A program made the translations under genes and the position numbers. From Thermococcus henrietii (GTDB taxonomy: Archaea; Methanobacteriota_B; Thermococci; Thermococcales; Thermococcaceae), in NCBI RefSeq assembly GCF_900198835.1, contig NZ_LT900021.1:1054001-1118000 (forward strand): 64,000 nucleotides of DNA, read 5' to 3'. The notes below the pieces were generated by a model, which did not search any database, was not told the origin of the DNA, and worked only from the letters and a program-made list of their open reading frames with translations. Shown in pieces: positions 48,164-56,730 of this stretch (position 1 is its first letter; every line of letters begins with the position of its first letter).

Positions 48164-48436
48164 GTGGTGCACTACACCAAGCATGCCGAGATTCGAATGA
48201 GCCAGTATGGCATTTCAAGGGAAGAAGTGGAGAATGCCCTCCGCAGTCCCCTCCGTTTGTTTTTTGACTTTAGCTCAAACCGCTACGTGGCCATCGGAAC
48301 AAAGAACGGACACGGCTTGGTCGTGGTTTACGAAGTGGTTCACGGTGAAAAGGTCGTCGTTACCACCTACCACACAAGCAAGGTTGATAAAATCATTAGG
48401 GCTAAACTGTCATCTGGGAGGTGGATTGAGTTATGA
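48164..48436 (+). CDS. DUF4258 protein, toxin-like (RelE-like fold) partner of DUF2283
   Basis: A 90-residue basic protein. HYTKHAEIRMSQYGISREEVENAL (about 3-26) is the DUF4258 signature: KHAExRM followed by a helix. Strands then follow (RYVAIGTKNGHGLVVVYEV; KVVVTTYHTSKVDKIIRAKL). DUF4258 proteins are small, have a BrnT/RelE-like layout and are often paired with antitoxin-like partners. I place the start at GTG 48164, with GGTGA five bases upstream and overlapping the pheS stop. The stop overlaps the ATG of the DUF2283 gene (ATGA), so the pair is translationally coupled. Toxicity is predicted from family context, not shown. Confidence 0.8.
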   Translation: MVHYTKHAEIRMSQYGISREEVENALRSPLRLFFDFSSNRYVAIGTKNGHGLVVVYEVVHGEKVVVTTYHTSKVDKIIRAKLSSGRWIEL

Positions 48437-48663
48437 GCGAGGAAATCCTTGTCCGGTATGACCCTGACGTTGATATCCTCTACGTTCAGCTCTCGAAGAA
48501 AAAGCCCGTTGATGCCGACATGAAAGGAGATGTGGTCATAGACCTCGACGAGAACGGAGATGTCGTCGGCTTCGAGATTTGGCGCGCGAGGGAGCTAATC
48601 CTGCCGGAGTTCATGAAGTTCATCGAGAAGATAAAGGCCGAAAGGGCCCACGTGGAGGGTTGA
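48433..48663 (+). CDS. DUF2283 protein, antitoxin-like partner
   Basis: A 76-residue acidic protein with the DUF2283 pattern: VRYDPDVDILYVQLSKKKPVD (7-27), then VVIDLDENGDVVGFEIWRAREL (about 34-55). This is a compact β-hairpin fold frequently encoded next to DUF4258 proteins and classed as a candidate antitoxin. Its ATG overlaps the DUF4258 stop by four bases, and its stop lies two bases before the pheT ATG. GGAGGGTTG at its end doubles as the pheT ribosome binding site. It is thus fully built into the pheS-pheT operon. Confidence 0.8.
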   Translation: MSEEILVRYDPDVDILYVQLSKKKPVDADMKGDVVIDLDENGDVVGFEIWRARELILPEFMKFIEKIKAERAHVEG

Positions 48664-48665
48664 AG

Positions 48666-50372
48666 ATGCCAAAGTTCGACGTGTCAAAGCGGGATTTGGA
48701 GAGGCTCGTCGGGAAGAGCTTCACGGTCGAGGAGTGGGAGGACCTCTTCCTCTACGCCAAATGCGAGCTCGATGATGTCTGGGAAGAGAACGGTGAAATC
48801 TACTTCAAGGCCGACTCAAAAGATACGAACAGGCCCGACCTCTGGAGCGCCGAGGGAATAGCAAGGCAGATACGCTGGGCGCTCGGTTTCCAGAGGGGAC
48901 TGCCGAAATACGAGGTCGAGAAGAGCGACGTTATCGTTTACGTTGACGAGAAGCTGAAGGATATCCGTCCGTACGGTGTTTACGCAATCGTTGAAGGCCT
49001 CAAGCTAGACGAAGAGGCTCTCAAGCAGATGATTAACCTCCAGGAGAAGGTGGCCCTGACCTTCGGAAGGAGGAGAAGGGAGGTTGCCATCGGTATCTTC
49101 GACTTCGACAAGGTGAAGCCCCCGATATACTACAGGGCAGGGGAGAAGACCGAGAGGTTCGTCCCGCTCGGCTTCGGGGAGGAGCTTACACTGGAGGAAA
49201 TCCTTGAAAAGCACGAGAAGGGCAGGGAGTATGGTCATCTGATTAAGGACAAGCCCTACTACCCGCTCCTCGTGGACAGCGAGGGTAAGGTCCTATCGAT
49301 GCCCCCGATAATCAACTCCGAAACGACCGGCAGGGTGACGACCGAAACGAGGAACGTCTTCGTCGACGTCACCGGCTGGGATTTGAACAAGGTCATTCTT
49401 GCCCTTAACGTCGTCGTTACAGCCCTGGCGGAGCGCGGAGGAAAGATTAAGAGCGTTAAAGTCGTTTATCCCGACTTTGAGATTGAAACGCCCGATTTAA
49501 CTCCCAATTCCTTCGAGGTCGAGCTGGACTACATAAGGAAGCTGGCCGGCCTTGAGCTGAGCGATGGCGAAATCAAAGACCTCCTCGAGAGGATGATGTA
49601 CGACGTAACCCTTGAGGGCGGTAAAGCAAAGCTCCTCTATCCGGCCTTCCGCGACGACATAATGCACGCCAGGGACGTTTTAGAGGATGTCCTCATCGCC
49701 TACGGCTACAACGAGATTGAGCCCGAGGAGCCGAAGTTAGCGGTTCAGGGCAGGGGCGACAAGTTCATTGAGTTCGAGGACGCCGTTAGGGAACTCATGG
49801 TCGGCTTTGGCCTTCAGGAGGTCATGACCTTCAACCTGACCAACAGGGAGGCCCAATACGACAAGATGAACCTCGAATACGGAAGGGACTACTTCAACAA
49901 CCCGCCGGCTGAGCTGGTCGAAATAGAGAACCCGATAAGTCCGAAGTGGTCGGCGCTGAGAAACTGGCTTCTGCCGAGTTTGCTCGACTTCCTGAGCCAG
50001 AACACCCACGAGGAGTACCCGCAGAGGCTCTTTGAGGTCGGCAAGGTCACCCTGATAGACGAGGACAGGGAAACGAAGACCGTCAGCGAGAGCAAGTTGG
50101 CGGTTGTTTTAGCACAGCCGAGGGTTACCTTCACCGACGCAAAGGAAATCCTTGACAGCGTGATGAGACACCTCGGCTTCGAGTACGAGCTTGAGGAGGT
50201 CGAGCATCCGAGCTTCATCCCCGGCAGGGTTGGAAAGGTAATCGTAAACGGCCAGACCATTGGCGTAATCGGCGAAATTCACCCAGCGGTTTTAGAAAAG
50301 TGGGGAATCGAGATGCCCGTTGCGGGCTTTGAGCTGTTCCTAAGGCCCCTCTACACGGAGCCCTACCTTTAG
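48666..50372 (+). CDS. pheT: Phenylalanyl-tRNA synthetase beta subunit
   Basis: PheT forms the tRNA-binding and editing subunit of PheRS. The 568-residue archaeal/eukaryotic-type protein has MPKFDVSKRDLERLVGKSF at the start, DSKDTNRPDLWSAEGIARQIR (about 52-72), the B3/B4 editing domain (about 90-250, FGRRRREVAIGIFDFDKV), and B5 helices. The catalytic-like fold contains PAFRDDIMHARDVLEDVLIAYGY and NPISPKWSALRNWLLPSLLDFL. The terminal part is IGVIGEIHPAVLEKWGIEMPVAGFEL. ATG 48666 uses GGAGGG inside the end of the DUF2283 gene. Its stop overlaps that of a small convergent gene. Confidence 0.96.
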   Translation: MPKFDVSKRDLERLVGKSFTVEEWEDLFLYAKCELDDVWEENGEIYFKADSKDTNRPDLWSAEGIARQIRWALGFQRGLPKYEVEKSDVIVYVDEKLKDIRPYGVYAIVEGLKLDEEALKQMINLQEKVALTFGRRRREVAIGIFDFDKVKPPIYYRAGEKTERFVPLGFGEELTLEEILEKHEKGREYGHLIKDKPYYPLLVDSEGKVLSMPPIINSETTGRVTTETRNVFVDVTGWDLNKVILALNVVVTALAERGGKIKSVKVVYPDFEIETPDLTPNSFEVELDYIRKLAGLELSDGEIKDLLERMMYDVTLEGGKAKLLYPAFRDDIMHARDVLEDVLIAYGYNEIEPEEPKLAVQGRGDKFIEFEDAVRELMVGFGLQEVMTFNLTNREAQYDKMNLEYGRDYFNNPPAELVEIENPISPKWSALRNWLLPSLLDFLSQNTHEEYPQRLFEVGKVTLIDEDRETKTVSESKLAVVLAQPRVTFTDAKEILDSVMRHLGFEYELEEVEHPSFIPGRVGKVIVNGQTIGVIGEIHPAVLEKWGIEMPVAGFELFLRPLYTEPYL

Positions 50373-50461
50373 TCCCTCTTTTTCCTCTTCTCAAGGAGGA
50401 CGCACATGAGCTCGAAGTTTGTAACGCTTATGAGTACCTCAACGTCAAAGACTTCCTCCAT
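50369..50461 (-). CDS. Possible 30-residue small protein
   Basis: An open frame of 30 codons on the minus strand reads MEEVFDVEVLISVTNFELMC and continues as a Leu/Lys/Arg-rich helix ending in KRKKRD. GAGGTGA lies five bases before the ATG, a better ribosome binding site than most small frames have by chance. The peptide is amphipathic with a basic tail. It ends on the pheT stop in a tail-to-tail overlap, filling an otherwise unexplained 238-bp gap. I do not recognise it, and chance is a real alternative. Confidence 0.45.
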   Translation of the reverse strand: MEEVFDVEVLISVTNFELMCVLLEKRKKRD

Positions 50462-50581
50462 TCTCTCACCTCGATTTTAGGTTCTCGTGCCTCTTTATCA
50501 AGTTTGCTGGAATTTTTTCGTATTTCATTCGAATTTTGAGTTTACAAAAGTCAAAAAACTTGGAGGATTTTCAGGGAAGGC

Positions 50582-50589
50582 TTTTTATA
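50582..50589 (+). promoter_or_regulatory. TATA box for truA, leaderless start
   Basis: TTTTTATA ends 22 bases before ATG 50611, with no Shine-Dalgarno between. Transcription would begin at or next to the ATG. Confidence 0.6.
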
Positions 50590-50610
50590 CCCTCCGCTAA
50601 AGCGCCAACC

Positions 50611-51414
50611 ATGAAGCTGGCTCTCCGCGTGGCCTACGACGGAACTGCATTTTACGGCTTTCAGAGACAACCCGGAGTGAGGACGGTAGAGGGAGAACTA
50701 ATCCGTGTTTTAACCAAACTAAAAATAATCGAAAGCCCGGAAGAGAACGACTTTAAAGGTGCCTCGCGGACGGACCGCGGAGTTTCCGCGTTCTTCAACG
50801 TGGCTTCGTTCGTCCCCGGCGAAAGGGGTGACCTGGCGAGGCCAGAGGTGCTGAACCACCATCTCCGCGACGTCTGGGTTCTCGGCGTTGCCGAGGTTCC
50901 CGCTGACTTCCACCCGAGGTTCTGGGCGACCTCGAAGACCTACCGCTACTACCTCGTCGATGAGGGCTTCGACCTTGAGAAAATTCGTGAATGCGCCAAG
51001 CTCTTCGAGGGAACCCATGACTTCTCGGCTTTTGCGAAGCTTGAGCCGGGCAGGGACCCGATTAGGGAGATAACGCGCATCAGCATCGTTCCAAGACACG
51101 GCTACTACGTGGTTGAAATCACGGGTAAAAGCTTCCTCTGGGAGATGGTGCGGAGAATCGTCAACGCGCTCCGCTTCTGCGGACTCGGTCTCCTCGAGCA
51201 GGAGGACGTTAGGGCCATGCTCGCGGGGACTTACAGGAAGAAGGTTCCGCCCGCTCCTCCAGAGAACCTCGTTCTGTGGCACATAGAATATCCGGGCGTT
51301 GACTTCAAAACCGACGAGAAGGGCCTTGCCAAAGTTAAACGCGACCTCTTTGAGCGCTACTCAAGAGCCTTGACGAGAGCGGCGCTTTTTGGGGACTGCC
51401 TCGTTGAGCTTTGA
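50611..51414 (+). CDS. truA: tRNA pseudouridine synthase A
   Basis: TruA makes pseudouridine in the anticodon stem-loop (positions 38-40). The 267-residue protein has AYDGTAFYGFQRQPG (8-22) and the catalytic-Asp motif GASRTDRGVSAFFNVASF (about 50-67). HPRFWATSKTYRYYL and GKSFLWEMVRRIVNALRFCGLG (about 172-193) complete the family pattern. The start is fixed by the leaderless promoter geometry. The last 54 bases overlap the convergent helicase gene, an unusually long tail-to-tail overlap for this window. Confidence 0.93.
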   Translation: MKLALRVAYDGTAFYGFQRQPGVRTVEGELIRVLTKLKIIESPEENDFKGASRTDRGVSAFFNVASFVPGERGDLARPEVLNHHLRDVWVLGVAEVPADFHPRFWATSKTYRYYLVDEGFDLEKIRECAKLFEGTHDFSAFAKLEPGRDPIREITRISIVPRHGYYVVEITGKSFLWEMVRRIVNALRFCGLGLLEQEDVRAMLAGTYRKKVPPAPPENLVLWHIEYPGVDFKTDEKGLAKVKRDLFERYSRALTRAALFGDCLVEL

Positions 51415-52755
51415 TTCCTTGTCGTAGTACTTCCCGTAGTACTGCTTGAGCGCTTTCTGTCTCTCGATGAAGTGCGTGTAGAGGAGCGGGTCGTCGTCGG
51501 CGACGTCAACTATAACTGCCCTCATGCCCTTCTTCGGTCTTAAGGCCCTCCCTATGGTCTGTATCGTCATGATGTCGCTCTTTCCTCCCCCGGCGAGGAT
51601 TATCGCGGAAATCTCAGGTATATCAACCCCTTCCTTGAGCAGGGTCGAGATTAAAACCGGAATCTCGCCGTTCTTGAAGGCCTCAAGGACCTCCCAGCGG
51701 TTCTGGCTCTTGGAGCTGAGAAACTCGGCCTTTACGCCCTCCTTTTCAAGCATCTCCTTCAGGATTTTGCCGTGCTCTATGCGCTTTACGTCGATGAGGA
51801 CGCGGTGGCCCTTCCTGACGAGCTCCTTGGCTTTAGCCACTATCGCCCTGTTCCTCTCGTCGTTGTTCATAACGACGTCCTCGTAGAGCTCCTTATAGCG
51901 CTCACTGAAGGATGGCATGCTCGACTCGTAGGTTATGACTTCAAAGCGGGGCTTGGCCAAGAAGCCCTCCCTTATCAGGTCCTCGGCCTTTACCTCATAG
52001 ATTATCGGGCCGACAACGGCCTCAATCTTTATCTCTTCGCCCCTAACGCGTCTCCAAGGCGTTGCCGAGAGCCCGAAGCGATAAACCTGCGGGAGGCTTA
52101 TTCCCAGCTGGTAAAATTTCTCGGCGGCGGAGGTCCTGTGACACTCGTCGAACATGACTATCGCGTAGTCGTTCTTCAGCTTGTCAACGCCCCTCGAAAG
52201 GAGGGTCTGTATCATGGCCACTGTTACGTTCTCCTCGTTCCACTTGTTGTCGCCGACGATTCCGGCTTTAACGCCGAGGAGCTCTTCAACCTTCTCAGCC
52301 CACTGGTAGAGGAGTTCCTTCGTATGGACGACGATGAGCGTCGAAAGGTCGAGCTCGTGAATGATTCTCAGTCCGACAACCGTCTTTCCACTTCCAACCG
52401 GCAGAGCCAGAACGCCCATCTTCTCTTTCAGGGCTTTCCTAACGGCCCGTTGCTGATAGCGCCTCAGGGAGTAGTCCTCGTTCCATGTTGAGTTGAGTTT
52501 AACCCCGCGAACCTGCCGTTCGTCTTTGATTCTAACGCGGTATCCCTTGCTGTTGAGGAACTTCTTGACCCTCGGAAGCAGACCGACGGGGAATGTCTTC
52601 TCGTAGGGGTCGTAGAGGCTCTCGGGTTTCTCCCACTTACCGTAGTCCTTCTTGTAAGTGAGCAGGTCATAGATTTTGAAGTAGACGCTCGGCTCCGCCT
52701 TCTCGACCTTAACCAGTGCTGAACCGTCTGGAATCCTGAGGACAACCATGGGCAT
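51361..52755 (-). CDS. XPB-type superfamily 2 DNA helicase
   Basis: A 464-residue helicase of the archaeal XPB/Rad25 group. Motif I is LALPVGSGKTVVGLR (about 114-128), motif Ia TLIVVHTKELLYQW, motif II VMFDECHRTSA (DECH, about 196-206), motif III GLSATPWRR, and motifs V-VI ISTLLKEGVDIPEIS and TIQTIGRALRPKKG (about 402-415). A roughly 90-residue N-terminal domain (YFKIYDLLTYKKDYGKW; VKKFLNSKGYRVRI) may be the damage-recognition-like region. The usual partner nuclease Bax1 is not adjacent. The start is ATG 52755 or 52749. The TATA at 52784-52790 makes the message nearly leaderless. Confidence 0.88.
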   Translation of the reverse strand: MPMVVLRIPDGSALVKVEKAEPSVYFKIYDLLTYKKDYGKWEKPESLYDPYEKTFPVGLLPRVKKFLNSKGYRVRIKDERQVRGVKLNSTWNEDYSLRRYQQRAVRKALKEKMGVLALPVGSGKTVVGLRIIHELDLSTLIVVHTKELLYQWAEKVEELLGVKAGIVGDNKWNEENVTVAMIQTLLSRGVDKLKNDYAIVMFDECHRTSAAEKFYQLGISLPQVYRFGLSATPWRRVRGEEIKIEAVVGPIIYEVKAEDLIREGFLAKPRFEVITYESSMPSFSERYKELYEDVVMNNDERNRAIVAKAKELVRKGHRVLIDVKRIEHGKILKEMLEKEGVKAEFLSSKSQNRWEVLEAFKNGEIPVLISTLLKEGVDIPEISAIILAGGGKSDIMTIQTIGRALRPKKGMRAVIVDVADDDPLLYTHFIERQKALKQYYGKYYDKESKLNEAVPKKRRSRQGS

Positions 52756-52783
52756 GGCCAATCAAAGCGAGTCTGGAAAAAGC

Positions 52784-52811
52784 CTTTATAGACCTTTTGG
52801 AACAAAGGTCT
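52784..52811. promoter_or_regulatory. Divergent promoter with perfect 8-bp inverted repeat
   Basis: CTTTATA at 52784-52790 can serve as TATA for the helicase (minus) and, read as CTTTATAG, for the decarboxylase (plus). Overlapping its edge is AGACCTTT-N6-AAAGGTCT (52790-52811), perfect eight-base arms. The dyad would sit upstream of the helicase TATA and on the initiation region of the decarboxylase gene, so a bound factor could affect both. Confidence 0.6.
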
Positions 52812-52822
52812 AAGGTGGTAGT

Positions 52823-54088
52823 ATGCTGAGGGAAATTCTTCAAACCTTCGACGACCTGATTGTCATAAAGGAACCCGTGAGCAAGGAACTCGAGGTAACG
52901 CGCTACCTGCTGAAGTACCGCGACAGGCCGGTCCTCTTCGAGGACGTTGACGGCTGGAAAGTCGCCGGAAACATCTGGAGCACCCGTGAGAGGATAGCCC
53001 GCTTCCTGAACACGAGCAGGGAACGCCTGATGCACGTCGTGGCGGACGCGATGGAGAATCCCTCCCCCTACAAAACCGTTAAAAGCGCCCCGTTCCTGAA
53101 GAACTCGACGGAGGACTTTTCCCTTCTTGAACTGCCTGTTCCGAAGTACTATCCCAAGGACGGCGGGCCATACTTCACCTCGGCGATGGTCATCGCAAAG
53201 GACGATAACGGCTTTGTCAACGTGTCCTTCCACAGGATGATGGTCAGGGACGAGAAGACCGTTGCGATAAGGCTCGTCCCTAGGCACCTCTACGCGATGT
53301 GGAAGGACAAAGCCGAGCACGGAGAAGAGCTGGACGTTAGAATCGTCGTGGGAAACCCAATTCACCTGCTCCTCGCCGGGGCTACGAGCACAGCCTACGG
53401 AATCAGCGAGCTCGAGATAGCATCGAAGCTGAGCGAGCTCGCCTTCGGGAAGCCGGTTGAGGTCGTTGAGCTGGGCGGAATTCCTGTGCCGGTCGAAAGC
53501 GAGTTCGTCTTCGAGGCGAAGATAACTCCCGAGCTGGTCGACGAAGGCCCGTTCGTGGACATAACGGGAACCTACGACTACGTGAGGAAGCAGCCGCTGG
53601 TCGTCTTTGAGAAGATGTACCACGTTGACGACCCGATTTTCCACGCCCTTCTCCCGGGAGGATACGAGCACTTCATGCTCATGGGCCTTCCAAAGGAGCC
53701 TCAAATATACGCGAGCGTCAAGCGCGTGGTTCCAAAGGTTCACGGGGTAAGGCTGACGGAAGGAGGTGCCATGTGGCTCCACGCCGTTGTTTCGATAACC
53801 AAACAGCACGACGGCGACGGCAAGAACGCTATTTTGGCGGCCTTCACCGGCCATCCGAGCCTTAAACATGTGGTTGTCGTTGACGAGGACATAGACATCT
53901 ACGATGACCGCGACGTGGAGTGGGCGATAGCGACGCGCTTCCAGGCAGGTAAGGGCCTCGTGATAGTCCCCAACGCCCGCGGTAGCTCCCTCGACCCCTC
54001 TGCGGAGAAGAGCTTAACCGCCAAGTGGGGCATAGACGCGACGAAACCCCTCGACAGAAAGGAAGAATTCGAGAGGGCTAAGCTTTAG
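52823..54088 (+). CDS. UbiD-family decarboxylase, candidate anhydromevalonate phosphate decarboxylase
   Basis: A 421-residue prenylated-FMN-dependent decarboxylase. [22 protein letters not shown] (about 132-153), [19 protein letters not shown] (about 187-205), [12 protein letters not shown] and [15 protein letters not shown] (about 239-253) are the UbiD motifs with the catalytic Arg and Glu residues. In archaea a UbiD homologue of this length decarboxylates trans-anhydromevalonate 5-phosphate in the modified mevalonate route, and this is the most likely role. A UbiA-type ubiquinone role is not expected in Thermococcales. GGTGG precedes ATG 52823. The promoter has a perfect dyad. Confidence 0.85.
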   Translation: MLREILQTFDDLIVIKEPVSKELEVTRYLLKYRDRPVLFEDVDGWKVAGNIWSTRERIARFLNTSRERLMHVVADAMENPSPYKTVKSAPFLKNSTEDFSLLELPVPKYYPKDGGPYFTSAMVIAKDDNGFVNVSFHRMMVRDEKTVAIRLVPRHLYAMWKDKAEHGEELDVRIVVGNPIHLLLAGATSTAYGISELEIASKLSELAFGKPVEVVELGGIPVPVESEFVFEAKITPELVDEGPFVDITGTYDYVRKQPLVVFEKMYHVDDPIFHALLPGGYEHFMLMGLPKEPQIYASVKRVVPKVHGVRLTEGGAMWLHAVVSITKQHDGDGKNAILAAFTGHPSLKHVVVVDEDIDIYDDRDVEWAIATRFQAGKGLVIVPNARGSSLDPSAEKSLTAKWGIDATKPLDRKEEFERAKL

Positions 54089-54091
54089 CCC

Positions 54092-55009
54092 TCATTTCAC
54101 TATGTTTAGGAAGATTTCTTCGAGGCTTGGCTCCTTCACCTGCATTGTCAGAATCTTCGCTCCCTGGGAAGCCACGTAATCGTGAAGCTCCTCGCGAATG
54201 TCCTCGGGCGAAACCACCCGATACTTGTTCTCCCCAAGGGGAGTGACGTTCCATCCTGCGGAGCTCCAGTCAACGGGCCTGTTCGTCTCGATGATGATTG
54301 TGTAACCGGCCTTCCTTAAGAACTCGCGCTTAATGTTCTCAATGCTGTCCTCAAGTATTAACTTACCCTTGACGATGACACCAACCGTGTCGCATACCTC
54401 CTCAACGTGGGCCAGGATATGGCTTGAGAAGAAGACAGTCTTTCCAGCCTTCCTCTGCTCTCTGATAATTTCCTTGAACTCGGCGATGCCACTCGGGTCG
54501 AGGCCAGTCATTGGCTCGTCGAGGATGAGCAGTTCGGGGTCGTTTATCAGGGCCTGAGCGAGGAGAAGCCTTTGACGCATTCCCTTCGAGAACTTTCCGA
54601 CCTTCTTGTTCCTGACCTCCCAAAGGTTGACGAGTTTGAGAATCTCTTCAGCACGCTTCTCCCTCTCCGGTTTGGGCATGTTGAACGCCTTGCCAATCAC
54701 ATCGAGGGTTTGAAGCGGCGTTAGGAAGCCCCATAGGGTGGCATGCTCCGGCATGTAGCCGATTCTGGCTTTTGCCTTAACGAGTTTACCCTCATCGAAC
54801 TTCCCGTCCCTGAAGACCTCTTCGTCGAAGAGGCTTATCCTCCCCTCCTGGGGGAACACAAGGCCGAGAAGGCTTAGTATTGTGGTGCTCTTTCCGGCAC
54901 CGTTTGGCCCAAGGAAGCCGTAAACTACCCCGTTGGGAACTTTGAGGTTGAGTCCGTCCAAAGCCCTAACATCCTTGTAAACCTTAACCAAATTCTCAAC
55001 CACAATCAT
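54092..55009 (-). CDS. ABC transporter ATP-binding protein
   Basis: A 305-residue ABC ATPase. Walker A is GFLGPNGAGKSTTILSLLGL (about 31-50). Q-loop variant GYMPEHATLWGFLTP, signature FSKGMRQRLLLAQAL (about 137-151, SKGMR in place of LSGGQ), Walker B LLILDEPMTGLDPSG and switch His SSHIL follow. The C-terminal extension (about 225-305) with VKEPSLEEIFLNIVK is typical of DrrA/CcmA-like exporter ATPases. It starts after the permease stop with GGTGATG upstream and ends three bases from the convergent decarboxylase gene. Confidence 0.93.
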   Translation of the reverse strand: MIVVENLVKVYKDVRALDGLNLKVPNGVVYGFLGPNGAGKSTTILSLLGLVFPQEGRISLFDEEVFRDGKFDEGKLVKAKARIGYMPEHATLWGFLTPLQTLDVIGKAFNMPKPEREKRAEEILKLVNLWEVRNKKVGKFSKGMRQRLLLAQALINDPELLILDEPMTGLDPSGIAEFKEIIREQRKAGKTVFFSSHILAHVEEVCDTVGVIVKGKLILEDSIENIKREFLRKAGYTIIIETNRPVDWSSAGWNVTPLGENKYRVVSPEDIREELHDYVASQGAKILTMQVKEPSLEEIFLNIVK

Positions 55010-55015
55010 TAGACA

Positions 55016-55876
55016 TCACCTCAAATCCATTCTGAGGAAGCGCCAGGTTGCGACGCCGAGGTAAGCCAAGGTCATGATTATGATTAGGGCGAAGTTGACC
55101 GAGCGCTCTCTGATTGCACTACTCAGCCCAGCGTACTCGTACTTGGTCTCCCAGCCGTTTTCCGTTGATTTGTTGACCTCCTTAACGGTCTTGTCCATGA
55201 TTACCTTCAGCTGTGCGGCGGGGGAGAAGAATAGGTACTTTGTGTAGTAATCATCGTGGAGTTTCTGGAGCTCTGAGGAGGAAAGGCCCTCGTGAGAGTA
55301 CACCTTGTAGTCAACGTACGCGGGTATGACGAGGTAGATTATGAAGAACACCGCGAGCGCTACCCCCAGGGAGGTTCCCGACGACCTGATGAAGAGCGAG
55401 ATTATGTAGCCCATCGCTATGAACTCAAGCATCACGAGGAGCAGGAGGACGTTGAGGAGCAGTACGTCGCCGAATATCTTTTTGATTCCGATTCCAATCC
55501 ACGCGAGGCCGCCGAGGGTCACGACGCTCGTGAGGAGGAGTGCGAACAGAAAGACTGCCCCTTGGGCCGTGAACTTGCCGAAGAAGTACCCGATTCTGGT
55601 AACGCTCTTGCTGAGAGCTATCCTTATCGTCCCGTCTTCGATTTCCTTGTTTATGGCCCCGGAACCGAAGATTATCGCAAGAATTCCGAGGAAGAATAGG
55701 GCCATTCCGCTCACGTAGTTTATGATTATCGCTATGGCGTCGATGTCCGATGTAACGTTCCCCTGCTTCATGAGGTAGAGCACGGGGACGTAGAAGATTA
55801 GCATGACCCCCACTATCGCCCACAGCTTCTTCGTCCTGATTCCCTTCATGAACTCAACATCGAATCCCCAGAACAT
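55016..55876 (-). CDS. ABC-2 type transporter permease
   Basis: A 286-residue membrane protein with six hydrophobic segments (LWAIVGVMLIFYVPVLYLM; IINYVSGMALFFLGILAIIFGSGAI; FTAQGAVFLFALLLTSVVTLGGLAWIGIG; VLLLLVMLEFIAMGYIISLF; LGVALAVFFIIYLVIPAYV; and a last one near the C-terminus). INKEIEDGTIRIALSKSVTRIGYFFGKF is the conserved cytoplasmic loop of Nat/ABC-2 permeases that contacts the ATPase. A large external loop lies between helices five and six. With the adjoining ATPase it forms an exporter of unknown substrate. GGAGGTGAGGTG precedes ATG 55876. Confidence 0.88.
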   Translation of the reverse strand: MFWGFDVEFMKGIRTKKLWAIVGVMLIFYVPVLYLMKQGNVTSDIDAIAIIINYVSGMALFFLGILAIIFGSGAINKEIEDGTIRIALSKSVTRIGYFFGKFTAQGAVFLFALLLTSVVTLGGLAWIGIGIKKIFGDVLLLNVLLLLVMLEFIAMGYIISLFIRSSGTSLGVALAVFFIIYLVIPAYVDYKVYSHEGLSSSELQKLHDDYYTKYLFFSPAAQLKVIMDKTVKEVNKSTENGWETKYEYAGLSSAIRERSVNFALIIIMTLAYLGVATWRFLRMDLR

Positions 55877-55941
55877 CACCTCACCTCCGGGAAAACTAAG
55901 GCTTGGAGTATAAAAATTTTGCTCTTAAAATAGGAATGAAA

Positions 55942-56730
55942 TTAGAGTCCCCTAAGTTCAAGGACCAGCTCTGCCCGTGGGCAGTGCTTCCTTAGCCTTT
56001 CCAGAACTTCCTCCCTGCCTCCGAGAACTGGCCAGAGGATTGAGTCTATGTGGAGCGGTGGAATCTCGGTTTTCTCTGCAATCCTGTTCCAGAAGCTAAC
56101 CGGCGGTTCGCCCGTGAAGCGCTTGGTGTAGGCATTTATCCTCACGTCGTCCGGAATCTCGAGGGTCATCGGGTACGGAACGAAGGCATTAAAGGCAATC
56201 CTCCCGGCGTAGCCGAACATCTTTACGGCGAAGACTATCGTTTTCGCGCTCCGTTTGGCCTTCATAACCCTTGTGAGGTCATCTCTAAGCCTCTCCATGC
56301 CGTTGAAGTAGTAGTCCCTCAGCTCGTCCATCGAGAGAGACTCTAAGAATGGCTCGACCCTCTCGATTCTCTTGAGCTTCCCGGCAACGAGGCGCCTGTT
56401 GGTCTTCGAGTTGGGGAGAAACTGGGTGTAGGCTTCCGCTATATTTCCGGGTGGATTCTCCGAGAAATACCTTGAGAACTCCCACCACCAGTCCTCGCCT
56501 TTCCCGCTCAGCTGGTAGCTGACGAGCGCGTTGGCCACAACGAGTTTGATGAAGAGTTCGTCGTCCTTCAGATTCTCCCGAAGGTTTTTGAGGGCATCGA
56601 ACTGCAAATCAACCTTCTCCTCAATGGTTTTCGCACAGTCGAGGCCGAGCTCTTGCAGTATTTTCACGAGCCTGTTAACTTTCTCGTTGTCCTCCCGGTA
56701 TTTTATCCTCACGAAGCGGTCGAGCGTCAT
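55942..56730 (-). CDS. N-glycosylase/DNA lyase AGOG (8-oxoguanine repair)
   Basis: AGOG is an archaeal HhH-GPD-related glycosylase that removes 8-oxoguanine and nicks the abasic site. The 262-residue protein has LVVANALVSYQLSGKGEDWWWEFSRYF (about 63-89), FLPNSKTNRRLVAGKLKRI, TIVFAVKMFGYAGRIAF (about 163-179, catalytic Lys in VKMFG) and PPLHIDSILWPVLGG (about 223-237, catalytic Asp in HIDS). These match the characterised Pyrobaculum/Pyrococcus enzymes. A charged N-terminal extension of about 25 residues is present. Its ATG overlaps the stop of the RFAP synthase gene (ATGA), coupling a repair enzyme to a cofactor gene. Confidence 0.92.
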   Translation of the reverse strand: MTLDRFVRIKYREDNEKVNRLVKILQELGLDCAKTIEEKVDLQFDALKNLRENLKDDELFIKLVVANALVSYQLSGKGEDWWWEFSRYFSENPPGNIAEAYTQFLPNSKTNRRLVAGKLKRIERVEPFLESLSMDELRDYYFNGMERLRDDLTRVMKAKRSAKTIVFAVKMFGYAGRIAFNAFVPYPMTLEIPDDVRINAYTKRFTGEPPVSFWNRIAEKTEIPPLHIDSILWPVLGGREEVLERLRKHCPRAELVLELRGL

